Assembly: GCA_013396755.1 (NCBI GenBank)
Contig: VWZF01000357.1
Coordinates: forward strand, 187,885-251,884
Reading direction: 5' to 3'
Source of the DNA: Sclerurus mexicanus
Taxonomy: Eukaryota > Chordata > Aves > Passeriformes > Furnariidae
DNA: 64,000 bases
Below, piece after piece: positions 23,001 through 34,600 of the stretch (position 1 is its first letter; each line of letters begins with the position of its first letter). The notes beneath the pieces were generated by a model. That model ran no database searches and had not been told where the DNA came from. It saw only the letters and a program-made list of their open reading frames with translations. The translations under genes were made by a program, and so were the position numbers.

Positions 23001-26000
23001 ACTTCAATACGACATATAAACAAGCTTGATTTTTTCCTCTAAGTGTTATAATAATAAATGAAAATCAAAAGAGAGGCACCCACTGGGATCTTTTAGGTTC
23101 TCAAATTATTTCTGGTGACTCTGGTGAGCTCACAGATCAAGGGACATTGTCTGCTCCAAATGGAAAAAAAGTCTGAAATCCTTCCTGTTGAGACTGTGGC
23201 ATGGAATATACAAAGGCCTTTTTTGAGAACTGATCTCTAGGATTACTTATTTTAAATGTGGTTGAAAAATTTTAATTCAAGGAGTAATCCACCTCTCCTT
23301 TGTAGGCTTGTTTTCTTTGGAAGCAGGGAGGAGGGGTTGAAAGTTTAATGATTTATTGCTATAAATCTATTGTCCGTGGCCACAGCACCATGGAATGAAT
23401 TTTGTTTATTCACTGGTTAATTAATACAAATTTATTCTCTTAAACTGAATGAAAGGTGATACTGAAGTTTATACTGTGTTCTGCTTTGAAGCATATGAAA
23501 CAGACGTCATGTCTGAGAGATGCAGTTTTAATGATACAGTACTTTAGAAATCATTATTCTCTTAGAGATCTGTGTGTTCTGTTATGCATACAGAGAAATG
23601 TATACATGGGTACAGCAGACACTGTCAAATGAAAGAAAAATAAATTACTTTGTTGTCAGTGCAAAATCCCCAGCCCTTATCGCTATGCTTTGCATGGCCA
23701 ATGGAGTGCTGAATTATTATCTCTTCTGTAGACATAAAAGGCTAGAACCACACAGAATACATGCTGAAAATAAAAAGTGGCAGTGTTTCTCTGGACCTAC
23801 TGCCTCCCAGCCCCTTAGTGGAATCAGACACAGTAAAGTCAACTCCACATGAAGCACAAAAAACTGGTGCATGAACTATAGGAATGCTTAAAAGGTTGAG
23901 AACTATTGATCCAGAGAATCTGTGCCAGCTTTTGGTACAATCAGTTTCTAAAAGTGTTTTCATAGCAAGTGTAATTTGAGCTATATGAGCACTATTTTGA
24001 GAAAGCAAATTCCTTGGAATGGCCTTCCTTTTTTTTTTTATTTGCTACAAATAAGAAATTGTTCTCAAATTGGTAGCTATTTGCAATACTAAACAATTTC
24101 TAAAATACTTTTCCTTTTTCCAACCCCAATCTGAATTTCTTTCTATTTCTTTCCAAAAAACAGAATGAAAGCAGAAAATTAATCAAAAAAATTTAAGAAG
24201 AGTGTTAACTTATCAGGCCTAACCAGATATGATCCATTTGTTTATTTTACAATTTACAACATGAGTATCTTAGTTATACATGACAAGAAAAAGTATTTCT
24301 TGGGCTGGATGAACATGATATTCTTCCATATTGAGAAACAGAACAGGGAATGCAAACACATCATAGTGCAGCATGGCTGAAAAAACACAGAACTGCAATC
24401 ATCCTTTAGCCAGTTCTGCATTAACACAGATTTCGTTATTAACAGAACATACATTGGAGTTCTTTTTAATGGGACATCAAGTGCTTGGATATAATTGTAT
24501 ATATCTGGATTTTGCTTTAGCTGTAAAAGCCTCTGAGGCACTTTTACTTTGTCAGAATGGTTTCTCTTCATTGGTCAAATGGTTTTATTTCATTCTGAGC
24601 ACAAGACAGTTTGACCTACTAAAAATAATACTAGCTTTGTTGCTTCAATCCAAACTCACAGTCACTGTAACAGTTGACACTATTATACTCTATAGGTCTG
24701 ATTTAATCTGTTTTAAGCACCATGTGTGGAGAGAGAAAATAATGTATATTCAGGCAGCAATAGAAGTCCCTTGGCATACAGAAAGCCACAGCAAAGAAAT
24801 AGCAGGTTGTTATCTGTGACATACATGTGTAAAGCATATGTATCCCTGTAACACAGTATTCAGTGGAAGTATACAGGTTCCCTCCAGGCTTCCCACAGAC
24901 TATGTGAGATGCATGGCATCAGCTTTACTGCTAGCTCAGTGTGCTTCTTCAGCCCAGCACTGGAATCCACAGGGTAGAATATCTGTCTCTGCATCAAAAC
25001 TTAATGGACCAGCAGTCTCATGGAGGTCAGGCAGGAATGATAACAAAAAGGAAGGGTTTGGAAAAGGAGACAAGAATACATGGGGATAGCATACCAAATG
25101 CAGGTCACTTGATAAATAGATTTTTAAATTTAGCCAGCATTGCCAGTTTACCAACTAATCACAGTTCTCAAAGAGTAGCTGTCCAGCACATAAATTAAGA
25201 ATGAGTAGCTTTCTGTTTGCTGTCATTTAAGAAGGCAAAGGTAAATGTTTATTTTTCTTCATCTATTCTGATTTGCCACATTTCCCTAGTTTCAATTTTT
25301 TTTTTTTGTACTGATTATCGTTGCTTAAGAAGAGAATAATCTCAGAAATTAGGTAGCAGCAAAGTTTTGTGCATATTGGTGCCCATCATCTTTCCTAGTG
25401 CTAGGACAAAGGAAAGTCCAGAAGTTAAAAAAAAAAAAAAGTGCATCTTTTTGCTGAAGCAGTCACTATTAATGATCTACAAGTTGCAGATTAGTAGACA
25501 GTGGTGTGTCATTGTGACCCAGATAATGTAATTTTTGACTATCATGCCATGTGGTAATAAAAAGCAGTTAATGCTGACTGATTTCATAATTGAATCAAGC
25601 ACTTTCCATTGTTTATTGTTGGAATTCAATTCACTTTTCTACTTAACATGAAATTTAAAATAACAGAGGTCTAATTGTATTTACATATTAACCAGTGATT
25701 TTTATGAGGAAATAAAATTGCCTGTCATTTTCTACGGTTGAAGGCTATATTGATTTTCTCTAAATATTTTTTTAAACTGCTCTCTCCAGTTTTAAATCAT
25801 TGTCATTGGTGAGCAAGGAGATAATGAAGTGTGGGGAAAAGATGTAGTCATGATTTAAATTGCTAAATTTTATGTAAAAATACAAAGAAAAAGAGCTCAT
25901 TTGATAACTTCGCTGCATTTTTATGGCTGAGAAATGTTTTTCAAATCAGTTCTCTTTTGTTCAAAGAGAATTGTTTTGTTTTAGGAACTTGAATATCTAG

Positions 26001-26206
26001 AATAACTGGTACAAATATTAATATTCTTTCTGTTCACAAATACACACAATCTTAATATATAAGCATATCAATTTTCCTGAATGTGTACTCAGAATCAAAT
26101 TATGTGGGCTTGAAGACTTTTCCTGTTATGGAAAGAGTCCATTCTTGGCTGCACACAAAAGTGTTGTGATCTTAATTACAAAAAGTAATTACAAATCAAT
26201 CAGTCC

Positions 26207-26221
26207 TTTTTTTTTTTTTTT
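26207..26221 (+). repeat. Poly-T run
   Basis: A homopolymer of 15 T follows an AT-rich segment with paired TAATTA motifs. No retroposon body is recognised on the minus strand. Confidence 0.85.
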
Positions 26222-28254
26222 CATTTCTTGACTAAGTCTTGTTGCCTCTTATTTTACCTGGAAAATATTTCAGAGAAAGATAGATTTTAGCCAAATTAAA
26301 TAACAGTTTTTCTTCAGAATCTACAGGGATCATTTCTTTCCATGTTGTTATACAAAAATTCTATTGGAACTTACTTCTTGGGTAGTTAGTTTCTACTGAA
26401 GAACTGTGCTAAAACATTATTGCTTTAGATATGGCAGTTACCCAATCTCTGTGCTACAGCATATTAAAAAGTCACATGCAACATGATTTTGATATCAACA
26501 AATTTTCACATTTATGCTGCAAGCTAAAATGAATCTGAAAGCATCTATACAATTATCAGAAGGAGTAGACAGGTACAGACTTCATCCCTGTTTTTCACCT
26601 GACTAGGTTGGCCAATGTGACTCCAAAACATGAGATACTTATAAGATCACTATTAACAGCAGCTACAAAATGAAGAATGGTTTGGGGGTTAGACTAAATA
26701 TTGCACAGGCCAAACTGGAACATATAAATCTGCATAGACTGTTTCAATTGTCTGTTACTACAAAGCATATTTTAATTCAGCAGATTTGGAACATATTTGG
26801 ATCTATTAATCCAATCTCATTTACCATGAAACCATGAAATCTTAATAACACACATTTGACTTCCTAAACATACTTCCACAGAGATTTTGAGACAAAACTA
26901 CTCTTTTCCGTAAGAACATTTATTCATATAAATACACTCAAATGTGTAAAATACCCTGAAAGTTTAAATAACTTTTCTAAAGTCTGAGTAAAGAATTAAT
27001 GAGTCAATCATTAATGTTTGTTAGCTACAAGCAGAAAGTTATAGAGATGAGCTTGTCAAAGACAGGCATGAATATTTTCAAAGCAAGACAGCAAACTTGT
27101 TTCCTGTTTGTTGCAAGGGCTCTGCAAAGCCAGTAATTTAGCTTTAAAACTCATCTTCTAGCTCCTTCCTTAACCCTCTTCCTTTTGAGTATATCATTTG
27201 TGCAGCTACATTAAATGCTTTTTCTTTTTTTTTAATACATGTGTACACAATGCAGAATGAGGCTGCAACCCTTAAAAGCAGCAAGACACAGGGGATGGGG
27301 ACTATCAGATGTAAGATACCAGCATTTCAAACAGCATTGGGAATGCTCATGGGAAAATCCTATGATTCTCACTGAAGTAATTAATTGGATTTCTAAATAT
27401 TATGGCTTCAGAGAAAACTTTGAAAACAGAAAATTTGGAACAAAATCCTTTTTTGGTAAGAGACATACATTATCTTACTGTTCTCAAGCCCAACTGGTAC
27501 TGGAACGGCGCTGGATTGTTGCAAGTTTTTATGAACAGGATCAATGAGGAATAAATTAAAGTAAAGAAAGTACTTGGAGAGAAGCTTCTTTCTCCTGAGA
27601 CCCTTTGACTTCTCTTTGGGATGGCAAGCACACTGTTTCTCAACAAGGTGACTATAATGGTGCAATTTAGCATGTTCCATCACTTAGCTTCAGCTGACCG
27701 ATCTATTACTCAGTTCCCTCTAAAAGTACAAACTTATGAAATTTTATTGAGTCTGTGAATGTGTAAGATAATTAAAAAATCCAAGAATGTAGAAATTAAG
27801 GTGAATTTCAGAAAGTCCATTAGTTTAAAGCAGTTTTTTTTCTATATTTAAATAAAAAATTGTTATATTTAAATTAGTACTTATTTGCCTACTTAATAGC
27901 AATCATGCTCGAAAATGCAAAGATGACTTTGAAGTTCACCTGATATATGATCTCCAGACCCTGGAAACCTATTGTAATATAGCTGACATTATAATCAGAT
28001 TTCAGATAATAAGAACATCGCAACCATCTTCATACCCCATCTTGGAGGTGGGGCAGGGGCAGCATGTGTACATGTGTGTGTTGCAAAGGTATAATTGTCA
28101 TGGTTCTACTGGTGAATCACTTGTCTTGAGGAAAATTCAGACTGATGCTGCTGCTTGGCATGCTATCTATCTGCTGAATATCAGTAAAGTATCCCCTTGG
28201 TGAAGACTGAGTGCTGTACCATCTACGTCATCTTCTTTAAATCCTGAACTGAAG

Positions 28255-28843
28255 AAAGATTTGAGGAGGTTGGTTGATGTGAAACTCAACATGACCTGAC
28301 AATGTGTGCTGCAAAGCCTTCAAAATGTATCAAAAGAAGTGTGACCAACAGGTCAAGGGAGGTGATTCTCCCCCTCTACTCTACTCTCATGAGAACCCAA
28401 ATGGAGCGTTGCATTCAGGTCTGGGGGTCCCACCAAGGGAAGGACATGGACCTGTTGGAATGAGTCCAGAGGAGGTCATGATGATGATCAGGGGGCTGGA
28501 GCACCTACAAGGCTGGAGGTGTACAATAAAGCTGGAGAGGGATTTTTTACAAGGGCATGCAGTGACAGGACAAGGGGGAATGGCTTCAAATTGAAAGAGG
28601 GTAGGTTTAGATTAGATCTTAGAAAAAATTTACTGTGAGGGTGGGGAGCCATGGGAACAGGTTGCCCAGAGAAATTGCAGATACCCCATCCCTGGAAGTG
28701 TTCAAGGCCAGGTTGGATGGGGTTTTGAGCAACCAGGTCTAGTGGAAGGTGTCCCTGCCCTTAGAAGGGCATTGGAGCTAGATGGTCTTAAAGTTCCCTT
28801 CCAGTCTGGGCCATTATATGATTCTATCATTATGATTCTATGA
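28255..28843 (+). mobile_element. CR1 LINE, 5'-truncated with internal deletion, plus strand
   Basis: A clear CR1 copy. It starts within the reverse-transcriptase frame (GTGAAACTCAACATGACCTG, then GTCAAGGGAGGTGATTCTCC) and runs through GAGCACCTACAAGGCTGGAG. It then jumps, without the roughly 150 bases usually found there, to AAGCTGGAGAGGGATTTTTT. The 3' UTR is well kept: GGTTGCCCAGAGAAATTGCA, CCCCATCCCTGGAAGTGTTC, AAGGCCAGGTTGGATGGGGT. It ends with three copies of an ATTCTATG-like tail. The frame at 28304-28594 is the worn remains of the LINE protein frame, not a host gene. The copy is inactive. Confidence 0.96.
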
Positions 28844-31596
28844 CTACCACAAGTTTTATTGAAATGATTGTGACAGGTGGGCTTATGATATCCAAGAAAA
28901 ACCTATGTAGGTTTTATTGTTGTTGGGCTTTTTTATTTATTTAATATATTGTTATTTGGTCTCATGCTTAATGGGAAACAGAATGCATTAAATACTTGCA
29001 GTGAGTTTCAAATCTGCTCAGCTGGTAATAATGGCTCAGCTCAGAATTGTGTGGCACTGGGTATTGCCACAGGGGTTTGAATACTTTTGTTGTAGTGTCT
29101 TTGTTTACTTCTGAAATTAAAGTCACTGTCTAATTTGATATATCAAGAATATTTTCTTACCTTTTGAAGGCATTTCTGCCATTCTTCCTCCAAATCAAAC
29201 TGTATTTTCTGGATAAAATTGGAAATCATATCACCCTCGGAGTCAGTGAGTGCCTATAATTCATGATTCACCAGCTTAATCTCCTGTATACAAAAGGTTG
29301 TCAGTACAGATGATCTGTGAAGCATGCCAAGCCTGCAAGACTGAATTCACATAACAGGCAAGTCAACAATAAATTCCTATATTAAAATTAACTGTGCATG
29401 TGTAGGAGAACAAAAACATCATACACTCTTTCTGCAAAGAGAAGCAATATGCTTACTCCCTTTGGTGCCACAGGTGTGAGTGCTATACAACATTAAAAGT
29501 CATTTTTTAAGTGAAAAAACGACTTGGAAGATTCAGTCTTGCTGAGTCTTTGATGGATGTGGCAAAACTTTCTGAGAAATTACCTCTTTGCAGCTGCAAT
29601 TGCATCAGTTATTTTATGTTTTAGTTGTGTATACACGAATTAATGTGGATCAGTCTGCCATGTGTAGATCACCTCTATGGTCTCTATGCACAAACAAACA
29701 TCTATGATGGAATAACTTCTTCAAGAAAATAGTAAATGTAATTAAATACCCCTTTTCTCTGTGTAAAGCTCTTTTTCTCAGCTATATTATTTTATACATT
29801 CAGAGAGACGGTGCAGCGCTACTGTACAATAGATCAGGTTGCTTTTGAATTATGCCTACCTGACCTTTGTCTGTGTGTTGACAGGCTGATTCTGATAGCA
29901 GACATTCTGTGTTTTCTAGGAATACTACATTTTGTTTATACAGCACATCAGGCTTGCTGCCAAAGACATAAACTGCAACCTCAAAACCAACATTATAATC
30001 ACAAGGATGTTTTACACCACATTGCACTCAGCCTTAGCAATCACCTTATTCCTTTTAATGGCAGTTGCTAGTAACAAGACTGAGACAGCATGACTGAGCT
30101 TATGTTAGGAGATCATTTAAACTGCTAGTTGCCAAAAAGTGCAGTTCAGTCAATTATCAAGTTCTAGAGAAATCCTGCAGAATGTACTGCCTCTGCTTCT
30201 CTCAGCATCACCATGACCCAACTGCAAACCAAAATTTCTCACATAAAAGGTAGCTCGAAGGGCAGCTGAACTTAAGAATTGTCTTTTACTGTGGCTTTCA
30301 CTTATAATATCTCTCACATCTGTGGTTTCTCTGGTATCTTACAGTAACATTAGTTAGCAGAACCTTCCCATCAGTGATACAGGCAGTGTCTCTTCTTTTA
30401 CATACTTGTCTATTTTCACTAAATACATAAGGACTCAATATTTTTGTGAATTATCTGTCAAGTGTAAGTAAGATATGAAACTGTTTGTGAAGGAAAAACA
30501 GGAAGAAAGATAGCACAACTGAGCAAGGTGCATTGTCTGGACAAACTGTTAAAAATAACCAGAAATCTCTCAAAAATGCTAACTAAAACACCCAAACATA
30601 ATTTTAACAAATACCATTGGCGGGGTATTAAAGCATCAGGTAGAATAGCTTTGCTTCTGTCCTTGCCTCAGACCAAAGCTGGATTTGATTTCCAGCAGGC
30701 TTGGGGAGCTCTTCAGTGAGACATCTCTGCTGCTTTCATTGTGGGAGTGTCTGTGGCAGCTGCAGTTCTTACCACATCAGGTGCTCAATGCATTGGCCAC
30801 AACCATGATTCAGGGCCTTTGCAATAGTGTGGGTTACACAGAGCTCTACAGCTGATAGTGTGGTGACTGAGAGTGATCACAGGACTGGATGATACAGTGG
30901 TCAAGCATCAAAGCCTCTTTCTGTTATAGCAGCAATAAGAGTGGCTTAATGCAGTCAAAGTGGGAAAAATCACAGCAAGAGTCCTTTGGTGACCATGACT
31001 CAGTCTGCCTCTAACAAAGTGGTATTCTTACCTCTGCTTGTAGGATGAGGCAACCCCTTTTTAAGAATGCCAGGGAGAGTCCTATGTTCTTAGTTTTTAA
31101 CTTCCTCTGTCCCCAGCCCAAAAAGATTTTTATTCTTTCTTGTGTCTAGATCCTAAGCATTTTGTTCTGCATTGTGTAGCTCTCTTTGACAACGGTCATA
31201 TTTCAGACCTGATAGACATTATGAGCAAAACCCCTCAGCAACTTCCTTACCGCTACAGTGCAGACAGGACAGTGCCTTTGTATGGCCCAGCGCTAGTGAC
31301 ATGCAGTATGAGCAGCCTGCTCCCCAAGGGACCAGCAGCACACAGATATGCACTAGCAAGCAGACAGGGCTTCACTAACTACCTACAAAAGGTTGGAGGC
31401 TGTGGATCAGACCAGAGAGTATCTGTCTTGCTCTGACTTCGTTGTTGCAGTTTCAAGTCTAAGGTCAGTCAGAGTAATGTTTCCCTATTGCTGATACTTT
31501 CAAGAGCTGAACATTTTCTGCTTTGGAGAAGATAAGCCACTGCGAGGCAACCTATATTAATTATGAGTCTCTTCCTACTTCAGCAAGTATATTTTT
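28844..31596. other. Unique non-coding stretch, partly GC-richer
   Basis: No gene or repeat recognised. 30650-31440 is richer in GC than its flanks and contains frames of 63 (30528-30719) and 98 codons (31140-31436), neither with a domain or recognisable homology. The GC rise without a repeat is unexplained but mild. Confidence 0.45.
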
Positions 31597-31624
31597 TAAT
31601 TCTAGAAATATATTTCTAGAATTA
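31597..31624. repeat. 28-bp perfect palindrome with two TTCTAGAA cores
   Basis: The half TAATTCTAGAAATA (31597-31610) is followed immediately by its exact reverse complement (31611-31624). Each half contains TTCTAGAA, which fits the inverted TTCnnGAA unit of heat-shock elements. There is no spacer, so the DNA can form a cruciform. Regulatory use is inferred only. Confidence 0.9.
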
Positions 31625-34600
31625 TGTATGTAATTCTGAAAATACATGCACTAAGAGATTCAGGTCCTTCTCAATTTTTTCAGTAATGAGCTCTGTTGAA
31701 GTAGTTTCTGCACCTTAATATCTTGTCTGATGAAAATGATCTCATGCTCTACATTTAAGGCAATGTGGCTCACAAAGAAATCCCTGTCAAAGAATATAGC
31801 TTGTCTGTTAAATCAGCTCTATTTATCAAATAGGTATAACTCCAATTATAGAGGACTACACTTGTTAAATAACTTCTGAACACAATTTGCAACATGTACC
31901 AAGTCTCTACATATGGTGAAACTTTAAACAAATACTTAGTAGGATAATAACTCACAAGGGAGTTGTGTCCTTGTTGTACATTTTTTTCTTGCACAAACTA
32001 TTAAAATTCTGGACTTTTTTGTCTTCACAAGGGCATGTCATTTTGCTAATGGATTTAACACCACCATTTGGTCCAATTTCCTCATGTCTGCTTCAATCAG
32101 CACACAAACCACTACACAGGAGGAAAAGCAGAGAGATTCATCTCCTTCATTTCAGGGCCCTCAAGGAGGCAATTTGTTATTTCTTTTCCTTTGAAAAACT
32201 GTATTTAGTGATGGGTTAAGAGACTGAGGAATAGCATGCAGTGAGACGTTCCAAGGAGCAGAGCTGTTTCCAGAACCGTTGAGATAGATGCTGTTTCAAA
32301 ACAAATTACAGGAAAATACATTGATTTTCCCTAATTTTTAAATTTTGTCACAATTTTTCTTTATTGCTATTTACTTTCTTGTTTCTTTGAACTCTTTTTA
32401 CCTCCTTTCCTTAAATCATAAATTTGATTCTCATTCTTGCAGTCTTAATCAAGACATGATTTTGGGAATTGCTTTTCTTTAATACAAGATGTGTATTGGC
32501 TTTTGTTTGTAATTTTTTGCTTTTTCTGGAGTCCTCCTCTCAGGGCAGAGAGTATATAGCAAATCTCAGTAGAACAAAGTGATCAAAGGTGATTACTTTT
32601 CAGGACTCACCTTTTTATTATATATTGCATTATTTTATTTATTATAGGGAAAAAAAAAAAACAAAACTCCCACAAAACAAACAAACAAACCCAAAAAACA
32701 AACCCCAAAAAACTACATTATAATGTGATTAAGTAAGCAATTATGAAGGAAAATCAACTGAATAACTGAAGATGCTTGGGACAACATATTTTGCTGTAAG
32801 AAAATGATGGTTACACAAAGACAGGTTTCTTTGCAAGAAATGCCATGACTGTTCTGAAAGTTATGGGGATTCTAGTCTAGAGCTAACAGAAAAACGTAAT
32901 TCAGTCCAAAGAGACAATTTAGTCAGTAGCCTGGAAAGGGATAACATTTTTGAAATTTTTGCTTAGTCTGACTCAGCAAGGACTTAATTTCAGTCTGCCA
33001 TACAAGAGATGTATTTCTAATGTTCTTCAGTGGAAATCAGTGGAAATTTGATTTCTCACAAGAGTATATAGTATTAGTCACTATTTACTGCTTTCTGAGA
33101 CATTTTCTATGTGACTTCTACTATTAGAAGAGATGTGTTAAATTTTTACTCTCTCCTGCTTTGCTGCATTAATATTAAAGGTGACCAGCACCTGCATGGC
33201 TTACACTATTCATTATTTTAATATAGTTTGTACTACTCAAGAGGGGTTTTAATGTGGTTTTCTTAATGGCAGTCTAACCCTCTAGACTTGCATTTTCTAC
33301 TGAATTTGAATTTTACTCTCTGTAATGCTTCTGGAAAGCAGCTTCCAGATTCCTGTCTGTGAGTAATTGCAGAAATAAAGTAGTGACAGTAATGATGCTT
33401 TTGTATGTATCCACCCACAGAACAGAAACAAGACCATATGACTGCTCTGGCCAATCTCAGATTATTAAAGTATGAATACTGACACAGTCTACAAAAATTA
33501 TGATAAGAAAAAACATTCTTTTTAGTCGCCAGAATATTCAAAAATAAATGACTAGGAAGAAATTGTTATCTTTTCATAAACAAGAGGGAAAGACACTAAA
33601 ATAGCAGACTATTATTTTAATATGTTTCACTGAAAGGAATGCTAATATGATGAAACCATTCATGTTTTTTGGCATTTCTAATTTTATTTTCAATTTTATG
33701 TTATATACATTCATTTTTTTATATCACCCATACACTATTTGAAATCAAGGGGAAAAGAAGCTCAACATTATATTATTTTTTTATATATTAAAGCAATTCA
33801 GAAAACTCTTTGATTTATGAACATTGAATAGATGCAAATTTTTTATAGAAAGTTTGTTCAAGAGAATATTCACTGTCTTGATTATGGGACATCACTGAGA
33901 TCATATTAGTCAAAACATATACAGGAAAACAGTACCTGATTTTGTTATCTCTAATTAATTATCTAGGTATTTGAAATAACTAATAACATTGCAAAGAATA
34001 TATCTGATAGCAATAACGCATTTGCAAGAATGGTATCAGGATGCTATTTTATTAGTATTGTACAGTACAAGTGAGTCATGCTTTGACCAGACAGTTAAAG
34101 AATCTAATCTGTGGGAAAATCAACTCCTGTAGAAGCCACTGAGTCTGCCTTTGGACAGTGCCAATATTTTTCTTAAATAAAGACTGTGAGCAGTACTTAA
34201 TACTTACATAAAACATGGTTGGTCTCAAGTACTGTGCTGCCAAATTCGGTCTATGAAACGCAGCTTCCATGAACACTCAGTAGTTGAGATGCAGCTATTT
34301 TATATTCTTATTATGGAGACTGAAATTACCTATGAAATTTTCATTGTTACTCCTACCTTCTTACTACTCTTAGTTCTTCAGGTTACTAAGTATCAATAAA
34401 AATAATAGTCAAAAATATTCCATGAATTTTAAAAAAATGCATCTTAAAAAACCTATGGCAAAAAAATGAATGGTCAGTAGACTGTTAATACATCATTTCT
34501 GTGTCAAGGCAATCTTTGATGGGCAACATTACTAACTTAAGGTTGTTGCATGGTCAATTTAAGCTGATTGATGACCCATTTCTGTGCATTCTAAATGGCT

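Larger units (their letters stand above)
16739..28254. other. Long AT-rich non-coding stretch
   Basis: No gene is recognised over about 11.5 kb. It holds a GTTTT-rich run (about 17545-17580), a 9-bp hairpin (17897-17918), a long A-rich region (18389-18515), an ACT trinucleotide array (19982-20005), poly-T and poly-A runs near 25300, 25427 and 26207, and a candidate conserved element at 25540-25800. The 148-codon plus-strand frame at 24373-24819 overlaps a 105-codon minus-strand frame; neither has a domain, so I read both as chance. Confidence 0.5.

Noticed and set aside
24373..24819. 148-codon plus-strand frame, the longest uninterrupted one
   Set aside because: No domain, Leu/Ile/Phe-rich as expected of AT-rich DNA, overlapped by a 105-codon frame on the other strand, and no promoter or splice context.
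28304..28594. 96-codon frame as a possible host gene
   Set aside because: It is the decayed reverse-transcriptase frame of the CR1 copy.
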